The notes under the pieces: model-generated
Seen by the model: only the letters and a program-made list of their open reading frames with translations
The model's database searches: none
What the model was told of the DNA's origin: nothing
Shown here: positions 1-5,524 of the stretch, in pieces
Position numbering within the stretch: position 1 is the stretch's first letter
Layout: the number at the start of each line of letters is the position of its first letter
NCBI GenBank assembly: GCA_964420035.1
Contig: CAYQQR010000081.1
Location: forward strand, 1-5,524
Source: CAYQQR01 sp964420035
GTDB taxonomy: Bacteria > Bacteroidota > Bacteroidia > Bacteroidales > SM23-62
DNA length: 5,524 nt
Reading direction: 5' to 3'
Program-made: the position numbers and the translations under genes

Positions 1-32
1 GATTAAAAGAAGAGATCACATGGCAACGGCGA

Positions 33-48
33 CCCCGAGCACTCGGGG
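33..48 (-). other. GC-rich hairpin after the leftward operon
   Basis: CCCCGA (33-38) pairs with TCGGGG (43-48) around a 4-nt loop, 25 nt past the glycosyltransferase stop. It may mark or protect the 3' end of the leftward operon transcript. There is no T tract on the minus-strand side (positions 32 downward), so it is not a canonical intrinsic terminator. The rest of 1-72 holds nothing that I can identify as a gene. Confidence 0.45.
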
Positions 49-72
49 GAGCGAGAGACAAGCGAAGCGGAA

Positions 73-1569
73 TTACAGGCCCCGGGCCGGAATGACTATT
101 TTATACAGTTTAAAATCTGCATTTTCAAACACCAGCTCCACTACACCCGCGTTTCCTTTCACGAACTCTTCCAACGCGGGGTTATAAAGTTGTTTGCATG
201 TCAGAAGGTATTGTACCTGATGTTTTGAAAAGACCTCCCTGAGCACTTCCATGTCCTGTTCCGGGTGGTTGGCGATGGAGGGGCGGTTGGTGTAGAGGGC
301 CAGGACGCGGGGTTTTTTGAAGGCGATAAGGGCTGTTTCGGGGGTATTTTTGCGGACACGGTTGAAAACCTCGACCGATTCGGGGGATTGGGGACCTTGA
401 AGGGTTTGATGCTGCTCGCGGAGCGTACTGGAAAGGGCGGGGCGGTATTGCAGCAGGACCAGCAGGCCAAGGAGCACCGCGACGGAGGTTTCGCGGGTTT
501 TAAAGCCGGGCTGTATGGCACGGATTCCCTTAGCGATGTACAACAGGAAGTGGGGCGCTAAGGGAAGCAGGTATCGAAAAGCCTGGGTACGGTTGGGATA
601 CAAGAGAACAGCCAGCAGGATACCTGCTGTAAAGATATCCTCCAGGGCTATACCTTTTGACAGGCGGCGGATCATGCCTATCAGGAGAAAGCTGAGGGCC
701 AGGGCCTTGGTGATCAGTGCCAGGAACTCCCAGCGGCCCACGGGAGCATGGAAAAAATCCTGGAAAACCCGTATGTAATAAGCCAGGTTATTCAGTATTA
801 CATCGGAAAGACCGCTCCAGAGGATCAATGATGACTGGTGGCGGACCCCTTCGGTGATCTCGGGAAAGATCAGGTAGTGCAGGGTGCCGTAGATCAGGAC
901 AAGCGGAGCCAGGAAAGAGACGGCCTGTATAAGGGAGCTCTTCAGGCTGTAACCGGTGAACCGGGTTTTGAGTGCCTGTACAAATGCATCTGTCAGCAGG
1001 GCCAGTGGAAAAACCCAGCCGATGTTCCGGGTCAGCAAAAGCAGGGCCGTGACCAGGCCCAGCATGAGGGGCCGCACAAAAGCTTTTTTCCACCGGTGGT
1101 GATAGACCAGGAAACCACAAAACAGAATCAGCAGGAAAGGCAGGTCGGAGACCACCTCGGTCTTGAATTTCAGGATCCAGGGGTTATAGGCCAGTATGAG
1201 AACCAGGAAGAGGCTGCTCCAGGCATTGACAAATTTTTTGAAATAGAAAAAGAGCACGATACCCAGCAGGATGAGGATAACGGAGATGAATCCGGTGAAG
1301 GCATAGATGTCGTTCCCGAAGATCATATAGACCGGGGCCAGCATGAGGGGGAAGCCCGCGGGATAGGAGCGTGGTCCGACAAAGGCATAGTTCTCATTGA
1401 AGATATAGCCGGTCTCATCCTGCGGTTCCCTTTCCGCGATGTGTATGGCCTGGTGAATGTACTGGGCAAAATCCCCACCCCAGTCGTGGCTGTCGCGATG
1501 ATTGATAAAATACAAGGGGATCAGCAGCAAGATAGCCAGGATGAGGGGGATATGTTTGTGCAGCTTCAT
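73..1569 (-). CDS. GT39-like (GT-C fold) membrane glycosyltransferase
   Basis: A 498-residue polytopic membrane protein resembling the bacterial glycosyltransferase family 39 / PMT_2 group. These enzymes transfer a sugar from a polyprenyl-phosphate donor onto lipid, glycan or protein on the outer face of the cytoplasmic membrane. A signal-anchor helix lies at about residues 7-23. The next loop carries GGDFAQY (31-37), where Asp33 sits at the usual first-loop acidic site of GT-C enzymes. TEVVSDLPF (137-145) matches the second conserved acidic region. Hydrophobic spans follow at about 90-110, 117-130, 141-156, 166-200, 214-235, 285-300, 312-325, 332-348 and 362-374. Residues 380-498 form a soluble tail with no recognised motif. 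It is the last gene of the leftward cluster, its ATG lying 1 nt after the permease stop, with only a weak GGA as ribosome site. Donor and acceptor cannot be told from sequence. Family call fairly sure, exact role unknown. Confidence 0.8.
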   Translation of the reverse strand: MKLHKHIPLILAILLLIPLYFINHRDSHDWGGDFAQYIHQAIHIAEREPQDETGYIFNENYAFVGPRSYPAGFPLMLAPVYMIFGNDIYAFTGFISVILILLGIVLFFYFKKFVNAWSSLFLVLILAYNPWILKFKTEVVSDLPFLLILFCGFLVYHHRWKKAFVRPLMLGLVTALLLLTRNIGWVFPLALLTDAFVQALKTRFTGYSLKSSLIQAVSFLAPLVLIYGTLHYLIFPEITEGVRHQSSLILWSGLSDVILNNLAYYIRVFQDFFHAPVGRWEFLALITKALALSFLLIGMIRRLSKGIALEDIFTAGILLAVLLYPNRTQAFRYLLPLAPHFLLYIAKGIRAIQPGFKTRETSVAVLLGLLVLLQYRPALSSTLREQHQTLQGPQSPESVEVFNRVRKNTPETALIAFKKPRVLALYTNRPSIANHPEQDMEVLREVFSKHQVQYLLTCKQLYNPALEEFVKGNAGVVELVFENADFKLYKIVIPARGL

Positions 1570-1570
1570 C

Positions 1571-2788
1571 TTATTCCAGCAGGTACTTTTTGGAGATGAA
1601 ACGGGCGGGGATCCAGGCCGTGACCCAGCCTATCAGCAGCACGGCAGCCAGCACCATCAGCAGGTCGGTCCACCGGAAAACCACCGGGTAAGCATCGATC
1701 ACGAAGGAGCCGGAACCTTTCAGCTTAATGATCCCGAATTTCTGCTGGGCCAGGGCAAAAAGGCTTCCCAGTAACAGTCCCATGAAGGCCCCCGTAAAGG
1801 AGATGAGCCAGCCTTCCACCAGGAAGATCTTACGGATGAGTTTATCCCAGGCACCCAGGCCGCGCAAAATGTTGATATCTTCTTTCTTATCCAGGATCAA
1901 CATGGTCAGGGAGCCGATGATGTTAAAAGAAGCAATGATCAGGATGAAGGTGAGGATGAAAAAAATGGCCCATTTTTCGGAGCGCATGATACGATAGAAC
2001 AGCTCATTTTGCTGAAACCGGTTCTTTACGGTGAAGTCCGGGCCCATCAGGTATTCAGTATCTTCCTGCACCCGGGCCATCTTAGAGCCGGGTGCCAGTT
2101 TTACTTCCAGGGCCGTCACTTCGGTTGAATAGCCCATCAGTTCGCGTGCGAATTCAATGGGTACGAACATATATTTGGTATTGGTCTCCTGTTCTATGCT
2201 GAAAATCCCGGTGGGAAAGATAAATTTACGCTGAACCGCCTGTTGGGGATTCACCGTGATGTCCCCGGTGCGTTTGATCACATAGATGTTTATGGGGGTC
2301 ACGAAGTTCAGCCCGATACCCAGGAAATAAGCAATTCCTTCCCCAACGACCGCCATAGGGCGCTTGTCTTTCCACAACTGAAAACTTCCTTCCCGCATCA
2401 TGGTATCCACACCCGAGACGGCAACATATTGATCGTCCACCCCTTTGATGGTGGCGATGTACTGTCGGTCATCATAGCGCAGAAGGGCATTTTCCTCCAG
2501 CACCCCGGAGACTGCATCCACACCATCCATATCTCCCATGATCTGCAGCACTGAGTCGGAAGGGGTGAATGATTTGCCTTCTGCAATTTCGATCTTCAGG
2601 TCGGGGTCAAAAGAGCTTAACAAGGATTTTACCAGGCTGTCGAAGCCGTTGAATACCGAGAGCACGATGATCAGGGCCATGGTGCCCAGGGCCACACCGA
2701 TCACCGATATCCCGGAGATGATATTGATGGCGTTGTGGGATTTCTTTGACTTCAGGTATCTTCCCGCTATGTAAAAAGGTAGGTTCAC
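1571..2788 (-). CDS. LolC/LolE-like FtsX-family ABC transporter permease
   Basis: A 405-residue inner-membrane permease with the MacB/LolC/LolE layout. One N-terminal transmembrane helix (about 21-46) is followed by a large periplasmic domain (about 47-270) and three C-terminal helices (about 272-298, 320-346, 374-395) forming the FtsX domain. The cytoplasmic segment DKKEDINILRGLGA (300-313) after the second helix matches the coupling segment that contacts the ATPase in LolC/E proteins. Homologues extract lipoproteins from the inner membrane for delivery to the outer membrane; that role here is inferred from the family. No ATP-binding partner is encoded in the window, so it must be supplied elsewhere. 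The start is GTG, supported by GAGG at 2796-2799, 7 nt upstream, and by the family-typical N-terminus MNLPFYIAGRYLKSKK. It starts 2 nt after the methyltransferase stop and ends 1 nt before the glycosyltransferase. Length is normal for the family. Confidence 0.9.
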   Translation of the reverse strand: MNLPFYIAGRYLKSKKSHNAINIISGISVIGVALGTMALIIVLSVFNGFDSLVKSLLSSFDPDLKIEIAEGKSFTPSDSVLQIMGDMDGVDAVSGVLEENALLRYDDRQYIATIKGVDDQYVAVSGVDTMMREGSFQLWKDKRPMAVVGEGIAYFLGIGLNFVTPINIYVIKRTGDITVNPQQAVQRKFIFPTGIFSIEQETNTKYMFVPIEFARELMGYSTEVTALEVKLAPGSKMARVQEDTEYLMGPDFTVKNRFQQNELFYRIMRSEKWAIFFILTFILIIASFNIIGSLTMLILDKKEDINILRGLGAWDKLIRKIFLVEGWLISFTGAFMGLLLGSLFALAQQKFGIIKLKGSGSFVIDAYPVVFRWTDLLMVLAAVLLIGWVTAWIPARFISKKYLLE

Positions 2789-2790
2789 CT

Positions 2791-3606
2791 TTACACCTCT
2801 TTTTTGGCTTTAACGATCAGTCCGGTGCCCGAATCATGTTTGAAAAGTACATCCAGGGTATTGAGTAAGAGGACAACAGGTAAAGTAATCAAGTAATAAA
2901 AAGGCAATAACAATAAGAATAGTTTGCCGGCATTAAGCATCAGTACGGGCCATTTCATGGATATCCGCCAGGAGATCTTGCCCGGCAGTCCATAGCTGTA
3001 CCGTATGTCAACACCGGTAAAACCTGCAAAACGCAATTTTTCCTCTATTCCCCGGATGTTATAGCCATCCCGTACATGTTCTTCGATGAAGGAGGAATCC
3101 TCTTCTCCATGCACGTCCGAGCCACCCAGGTCGGAGGGCGTGGAGAGAAGCACCATCCCCCCAATTTTCAGGGAGGTATAGAAATTCCGGAAAACCTTCA
3201 CATCGTCGGCGATATGTTCCATCACATCCACCGAGAGGATCAGGTCGTAGGTATCGGCTTTTTGAAACGCGGTAAGGTCCCCTTTATCGCAGACCACCCT
3301 GTCGTCCCTGCCGATGCGCTTAAAGAAGATATTGCATTCCTTCACCTGGTCCTCCATAATATCCACCGCCGTGATCTTCCAGTCTTTGGCTAGTCCGGAC
3401 ATGAAATAGCTGTACTGGCCGTAACCTGCACCGGCGTCCAGCACCCGGGCCTCCGCGGGCAGGTCTTTCTTGAGTTTACGCAGTTCCCTCCTGATGTGCC
3501 AGGCCCTGAGCAGAAGCAGGTCCAGCAGCTTATAATACAGTATTCTCAGGAATGGGGCTCTTCCGAAAATACCGCCCAGAAACTTTTTAATGGGTTCGTA
3601 GCGCAT
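2791..3606 (-). CDS. class I SAM-dependent methyltransferase with hydrophobic C-terminus
   Basis: A 271-residue protein with a Rossmann-type methyltransferase core. Motif I is VLDAGAGYGQYS (55-66), the glycine-rich SAM-binding loop. An acidic residue ending strand 2 (AVDIM, Asp82) would bind the SAM ribose. DLILSVDVMEHI (121-132) is motif IV, of the kind seen in UbiE/UbiG-like and other small-molecule methyltransferases. LKIGGMVLLSTPS (146-158) is the later core strand. After the core comes a strongly hydrophobic stretch (about 219-255) that could form a membrane hairpin, and the N-terminus (about 19-40) is an amphipathic leucine-rich helix, so membrane association is likely. It sits 9 nt after rbfA and 2 nt before the permease. 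The substrate is not evident: a lipid, quinone precursor or glycan is possible given the envelope genes downstream, but this is a guess. Methyltransferase fold sure, function open. Confidence 0.85.
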   Translation of the reverse strand: MRYEPIKKFLGGIFGRAPFLRILYYKLLDLLLLRAWHIRRELRKLKKDLPAEARVLDAGAGYGQYSYFMSGLAKDWKITAVDIMEDQVKECNIFFKRIGRDDRVVCDKGDLTAFQKADTYDLILSVDVMEHIADDVKVFRNFYTSLKIGGMVLLSTPSDLGGSDVHGEEDSSFIEEHVRDGYNIRGIEEKLRFAGFTGVDIRYSYGLPGKISWRISMKWPVLMLNAGKLFLLLLPFYYLITLPVVLLLNTLDVLFKHDSGTGLIVKAKKEV

Positions 3607-3615
3607 GGTGCAAGC

Positions 3616-3954
3616 TTATTTTTTCAAAAGGTCCTCTATCCTTTCCACATAATCCAGGGAATCATCCAGGTAAAACTGAAGTTCCGGGATAAACCTCACC
3701 TGGTGCCTGATCTTATTGCCCAGGAACCCGCGTATTTTTCCGGTCATCTCCCGGACCGTTTCCAGGTAATTCTCATCTTTCTTTTGGGGGAAGATGCTCA
3801 GGTACACCCGGGCCAGTGCCAGGTCGGCGGTGATACGAACCACCGTCGGGGTGATCATCTTTCCCTCAAAAAGTGTTTTACTTTCCTGTTGGAAAAAGCC
3901 ACTCAATTCCTTCTGTATTAATCTGGAAACTTTGCTCTGACGTGTCGACTCCAT
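3616..3954 (-). CDS. rbfA: 30S ribosome-binding factor RbfA
   Basis: A 112-residue cytoplasmic protein matching ribosome-binding factor A, a small KH-like protein that binds the immature 30S subunit and aids 16S rRNA 5'-end maturation and cold adaptation. Recognisable parts are the N-terminal helix (RLIQKELSGFF, about 11-21), the central strand region ITADLALARVYLS (41-53), and the highly typical C-terminal signature VRFIPELQFYLDDSLDY (85-101). Length is normal for the family. Its ATG lies 1 nt after the gatC stop, and no Shine-Dalgarno sequence is visible, so it may be expressed by translational coupling with gatC. The methyltransferase follows after 9 nt. Confidence 0.95.
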   Translation of the reverse strand: MESTRQSKVSRLIQKELSGFFQQESKTLFEGKMITPTVVRITADLALARVYLSIFPQKKDENYLETVREMTGKIRGFLGNKIRHQVRFIPELQFYLDDSLDYVERIEDLLKK

Positions 3955-3955
3955 A

Positions 3956-4246
3956 CTATTTCTGAATCACTTTGGGGACCCTGAAAAAGGTCCCGTCATG
4001 GTCGGGGGCATTTTTTAAGGCATCGTCCCGGGACATCACTTCACCGGTATCATCGGGGCGGAAGGCATTGCTTTTTTCTGAAACATGGTTTATCTCACCG
4101 GTCTGCCCGGTATCCACTTCCTTCAATTTCTCTACAAAACCGAGAATCTCTTCCAGGTCTTTCATGATCTGCCTTTCTTCTTCCGGACCGAATTCCAGTT
4201 GGGCCAGTCCGGCAATCTTTTCCAATGTAGCCCTGTCAATCTTCAT
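3956..4246 (-). CDS. gatC: Asp-tRNA(Asn)/Glu-tRNA(Gln) amidotransferase subunit C
   Basis: A 96-residue protein, the usual size of GatC. This small subunit wraps GatA and GatB in the amidotransferase that turns Glu-tRNA(Gln) and/or Asp-tRNA(Asn) into the correctly charged tRNA. The N-terminal helical part (MKIDRATLEKIAGLAQLEF, EEERQIMKDLEEILGFVEKL) and the C-terminal tail RPDDTG...DDALKNAPDHDGTFFRVPKVI (63-94) follow the family pattern. I chose the ATG at 4244-4246 because the family begins there; the upstream in-frame extension to 4366 would overlap the start of divergent trpS and shows no GatC-like sequence. A -7 promoter match lies just upstream. It is the first gene of the leftward cluster. 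gatA and gatB are not in the window and must be elsewhere. Confidence 0.95.
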   Translation of the reverse strand: MKIDRATLEKIAGLAQLEFGPEEERQIMKDLEEILGFVEKLKEVDTGQTGEINHVSEKSNAFRPDDTGEVMSRDDALKNAPDHDGTFFRVPKVIQK

Positions 4247-4261
4247 TGCCCAAATAAAGCT

Positions 4262-4269
4262 CAAAAATA
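4262..4269 (-). promoter_or_regulatory. candidate -7 element for the gatC operon
   Basis: Read leftward this is TATTTTTG, an exact match to the Bacteroidota housekeeping -7 consensus TAnnTTTG. It would place the transcription start about 10 nt before the gatC ATG, giving a very short leader. No good TTTG -33 box is seen at the expected distance of about 19 nt, and the surroundings are AT-rich, so a chance match is possible. Confidence 0.4.
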
Positions 4270-4290
4270 CAATTTTTCCCGTAGTTTTTA

Positions 4291-4298
4291 TAGCTTTG
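4291..4298 (+). promoter_or_regulatory. candidate -7 element for trpS
   Basis: TAGCTTTG matches the Bacteroidota -7 consensus TAnnTTTG exactly. The inferred transcription start would be near 4303, leaving a leader of about 25 nt before the trpS ATG. The -33 position has only T-rich sequence and no clear TTTG. It lies 21 nt from the oppositely oriented candidate for gatC, so the two polymerase sites would overlap. Confidence 0.45.
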
Positions 4299-4328
4299 TG
4301 TGCTTTCAGATCGTACATCCGGAACATC

Positions 4329-5318
4329 ATGGAAACAGTATTAAGTGGTATTCGTTCCACCGGCAACCTGCACCTCGGAAATTATTTCGGGGCCGTCCGC
4401 AATTTTGTCAGGATGCAGGATACCTATAACTGTTATTTTTTCATAGCCGATTTTCATTCCCTCACCACTCACCCGAGGCCCGATGACCTGAAAAACAATG
4501 TAAAGCAGGTGTTGGCTGAATATCTGGCTGCCGGCCTGGACCCGGAGCGTTCTTGCGTCTACATACAGAGCGATGTTCCCGAGATCCCCGAATTCTACCT
4601 CCTGCTGAATATGAATGCCTACGTGGGCGAATTGGAACGCACCACCACTTTCAAGGAAAAGGTGAGAAGTCAGCCCGACAATGTCAACGCGGGTTTGCTG
4701 ACCTATCCCGTGCTGATGGCTGCAGACATCCTCATCCACAAGGCCAACAAGGTGCCGGTGGGCAAGGACCAGGAACAGAACCTGGAAATGGCCCGTAAGT
4801 TTGCCAAGCGCTTCAACAACATTTACGAATCGGAGTGTTTTCCCCTGCCGGAGCCTTATAATTTCGGCGAGGACCTGGTCAAGATCCCCGGACTGGACGG
4901 TACCGGCAAGATGGGCAAGTCGGAGGGCAACGGTATCTTCCTTGCCGACGAGCCCAGGGCGATCCACAGGAAGGTGATGCGGGCCGTCACCGACGAAGGT
5001 CCCACCCAGCCCAACCAAAAAATGTCGGAACCGGTACAGAACCTTTTCTATATCATGAAGGTCCTTTCCTCAGAAGAGACCTGCCGGCACTTCCTGGATG
5101 CCTACAACAATTGCAGTATCCGTTACGGGGACATGAAGAAACAGCTTGCCGCGGACATAGAGAATTTTGTGGCACCCATACGGGAACGCATCAAGGAGAT
5201 CCGGGCCGATGATGCCTTTTTGACCAGAGCCGCGGCCACCGGTCGCGGGAAAGCCCGGGAAAGTGCCTCCCGAACCCTGAGGGAAGTGCGGGAGATCATC
5301 GGTTTTCAGAACCGGTAG
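4329..5318 (+). CDS. trpS: tryptophanyl-tRNA synthetase
   Basis: A 329-residue class Ic aminoacyl-tRNA synthetase that charges tRNA(Trp) with tryptophan in the cytoplasm; the size is typical of bacterial TrpS. The ATP-binding HIGH-type motif is TGNLHLGNY (11-19) near the N-terminus. FIADFHSLTT (38-47), the helical ELERTTTFKEK (101-111), TYPVLMAADIL (125-135) and VPVGKDQEQNLEMAR (142-156) are all conserved TrpS regions. The second ATP signature reads KMGKS (194-198) instead of the usual KMSKS. The ATG at 4329 is chosen because the family begins METVLSGIRSTG-like; the frame stays open upstream to 3972, but that stretch is antisense to gatC and unlike TrpS. There is no clear Shine-Dalgarno. It is divergent from gatC with an 82-nt gap. 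No hairpin with a rightward T tract follows the stop. Confidence 0.97.
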   Translation: METVLSGIRSTGNLHLGNYFGAVRNFVRMQDTYNCYFFIADFHSLTTHPRPDDLKNNVKQVLAEYLAAGLDPERSCVYIQSDVPEIPEFYLLLNMNAYVGELERTTTFKEKVRSQPDNVNAGLLTYPVLMAADILIHKANKVPVGKDQEQNLEMARKFAKRFNNIYESECFPLPEPYNFGEDLVKIPGLDGTGKMGKSEGNGIFLADEPRAIHRKVMRAVTDEGPTQPNQKMSEPVQNLFYIMKVLSSEETCRHFLDAYNNCSIRYGDMKKQLAADIENFVAPIRERIKEIRADDAFLTRAAATGRGKARESASRTLREVREIIGFQNR

Positions 5319-5320
5319 AC

Positions 5321-5347
5321 AAAAAAAAACCGGGTGGTCAAACCCGG
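5321..5347 (-). terminator. intrinsic terminator for leftward transcription
   Basis: A 6-bp GC-rich stem (5330-5335 pairing with 5342-5347, CCGGGT/ACCCGG) closes a 6-nt loop. Read on the minus strand, the stem is followed directly by nine T residues (5329-5321), the classic intrinsic terminator. Read rightward the hairpin is preceded by A9 and has no T tract after it, so it would be a poor terminator for trpS, although the hairpin could still protect the trpS mRNA 3' end. It implies a minus-strand transcript arriving from the right. Confidence 0.75.
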
Positions 5348-5524
5348 CTGCCCTAAAGTTTCGCTTCAGGTATATGTTGGATGAACTGTCGATGTAGTAA
5401 GTACAACAACTGTGCCAGAAATTTAGCTATAGGGAGGTACTTTGGTTGGTAGTTTAGGAGAAATGTTGCTCGTTCGTCCCGAAAATCTTAGCAGCTTTGC
5501 TGCTTTAGATTTTCGAGCCTGCCT
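5348..5524 (-). other. gene-free structured right flank; possible ncRNA or 3' UTR
   Basis: No convincing gene is seen here. Three hairpins lie upstream of the leftward terminator. The first is a 7-bp stem 5352-5358/5364-5370 with a 5-nt loop. The second is a 9-position stem 5388-5396/5402-5410 with one mismatch. The third is the long hairpin near the window edge. In the first two, one position is G-U on the minus strand but A-C on the plus strand, so an RNA read leftward folds better. Between 5411 and 5467 the minus strand is pyrimidine- and A-rich with little pairing. I do not recognise any known RNA family. A minus-strand frame is also open from the window edge to TAA at 5423-5425 (33 residues, basic), so this could instead be the tail of a gene plus its 3' UTR. 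Confidence 0.35.
5468..5518. repeat. long interrupted inverted repeat (hairpin)
   Basis: CGAAAATCT (5480-5488) pairs perfectly with AGATTTTCG (5507-5515). Inside that stem AGCAGC (5490-5495) pairs with GCTGCT (5499-5504) around a TTT loop, leaving a small 1x2 internal loop. Outside, GCTCG (5468-5472) can pair with CGAGC (5514-5518), overlapping the base of the main stem by 2 nt. The hairpin could be an RNA structure, a palindromic intergenic repeat or a protein-binding site. There is no T tract on either side, so it is not a standard intrinsic terminator. Confidence 0.7.

Noticed and set aside
20..187. Short plus-strand ORF starting in the left flank
   Set aside because: It mostly overlaps the C-terminal coding part of the glycosyltransferase in antisense, and its sequence has low complexity and no recognisable domain.
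838..1599. 253-residue plus-strand frame
   Set aside because: It is antisense to the glycosyltransferase, very rich in Gln, Asp, Glu and Gly as expected from the complement of a membrane-protein gene, and resembles no family.
3972..4328. In-frame upstream extension of trpS (119 codons)
   Set aside because: It runs antisense through gatC and has no TrpS-like sequence; the family N-terminus begins at 4329.
4247..4366. Upstream extension of gatC
   Set aside because: It overlaps the start of divergent trpS and both promoter candidates; the GatC family begins at the ATG at 4246.
4341..5018. 225-residue minus-strand frame
   Set aside because: It is antisense to the body of trpS, a firmly identified gene, and resembles no family.
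5463..5524. Plus-strand ATG after AGGAG, open to the window edge
   Set aside because: The AGGAG is only 2 nt from the ATG, too close for a normal ribosome site, and the frame runs through the long hairpin; too short to judge.
5348..5524. Possible tRNA, tmRNA, RNase P RNA or SRP RNA
   Set aside because: I looked for cloverleaf ends, CCA, GGTTCGA-type loops and the conserved cores of these RNAs and found none.
1..5524. CRISPR array or mobile element
   Set aside because: No regularly spaced direct repeats, transposase or integrase genes, or terminal inverted repeats flanking a gene were seen.

Overview
The window looks like chromosomal DNA from a member of the Bacteroidota, probably an environmental Bacteroidales or Marinilabiliales relative. 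Three things point there. The RbfA, GatC, TrpS and LolC/E-type permease sequences have the character of that phylum. Most genes lack a clear Shine-Dalgarno sequence. The gap between the divergent genes carries two matches to the Bacteroidota -7 promoter element TAnnTTTG. The lineage call is an inference from memory of these families, not from a search.

Layout. From about 4246 down to 73 a compact leftward cluster runs gatC, rbfA, a class I SAM methyltransferase, a LolC/LolE-like FtsX-family permease, and a multi-spanning GT39-like (GT-C) glycosyltransferase. Gaps are only 1, 9, 2 and 1 nt, so this is very probably one operon. It starts with translation and ribosome-assembly genes (GatC for tRNA-dependent amidation, RbfA for 30S maturation) and ends with envelope genes (permease, sugar transferase). 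trpS (tryptophanyl-tRNA synthetase) is divergent and begins 82 nt upstream of gatC; the shared gap appears to hold back-to-back promoters.

Edges. Left of the last operon gene (1-72) there is only a GC-rich hairpin and no further gene. Right of trpS (5319-5524) there is no convincing gene. That stretch holds a hairpin followed by a nine-T tract when read leftward, which is a good intrinsic terminator for a transcript entering from the right. Upstream of it are three more hairpins; two contain G-U pairs that form only on the minus strand. This suggests a leftward structured RNA, or the 3' untranslated tail of a gene lying beyond the window.

Overall this is mostly an ordinary housekeeping and envelope region. 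I see no CRISPR array, mobile element, tRNA, rRNA or defence system. The right flank is the only part that remains unexplained.
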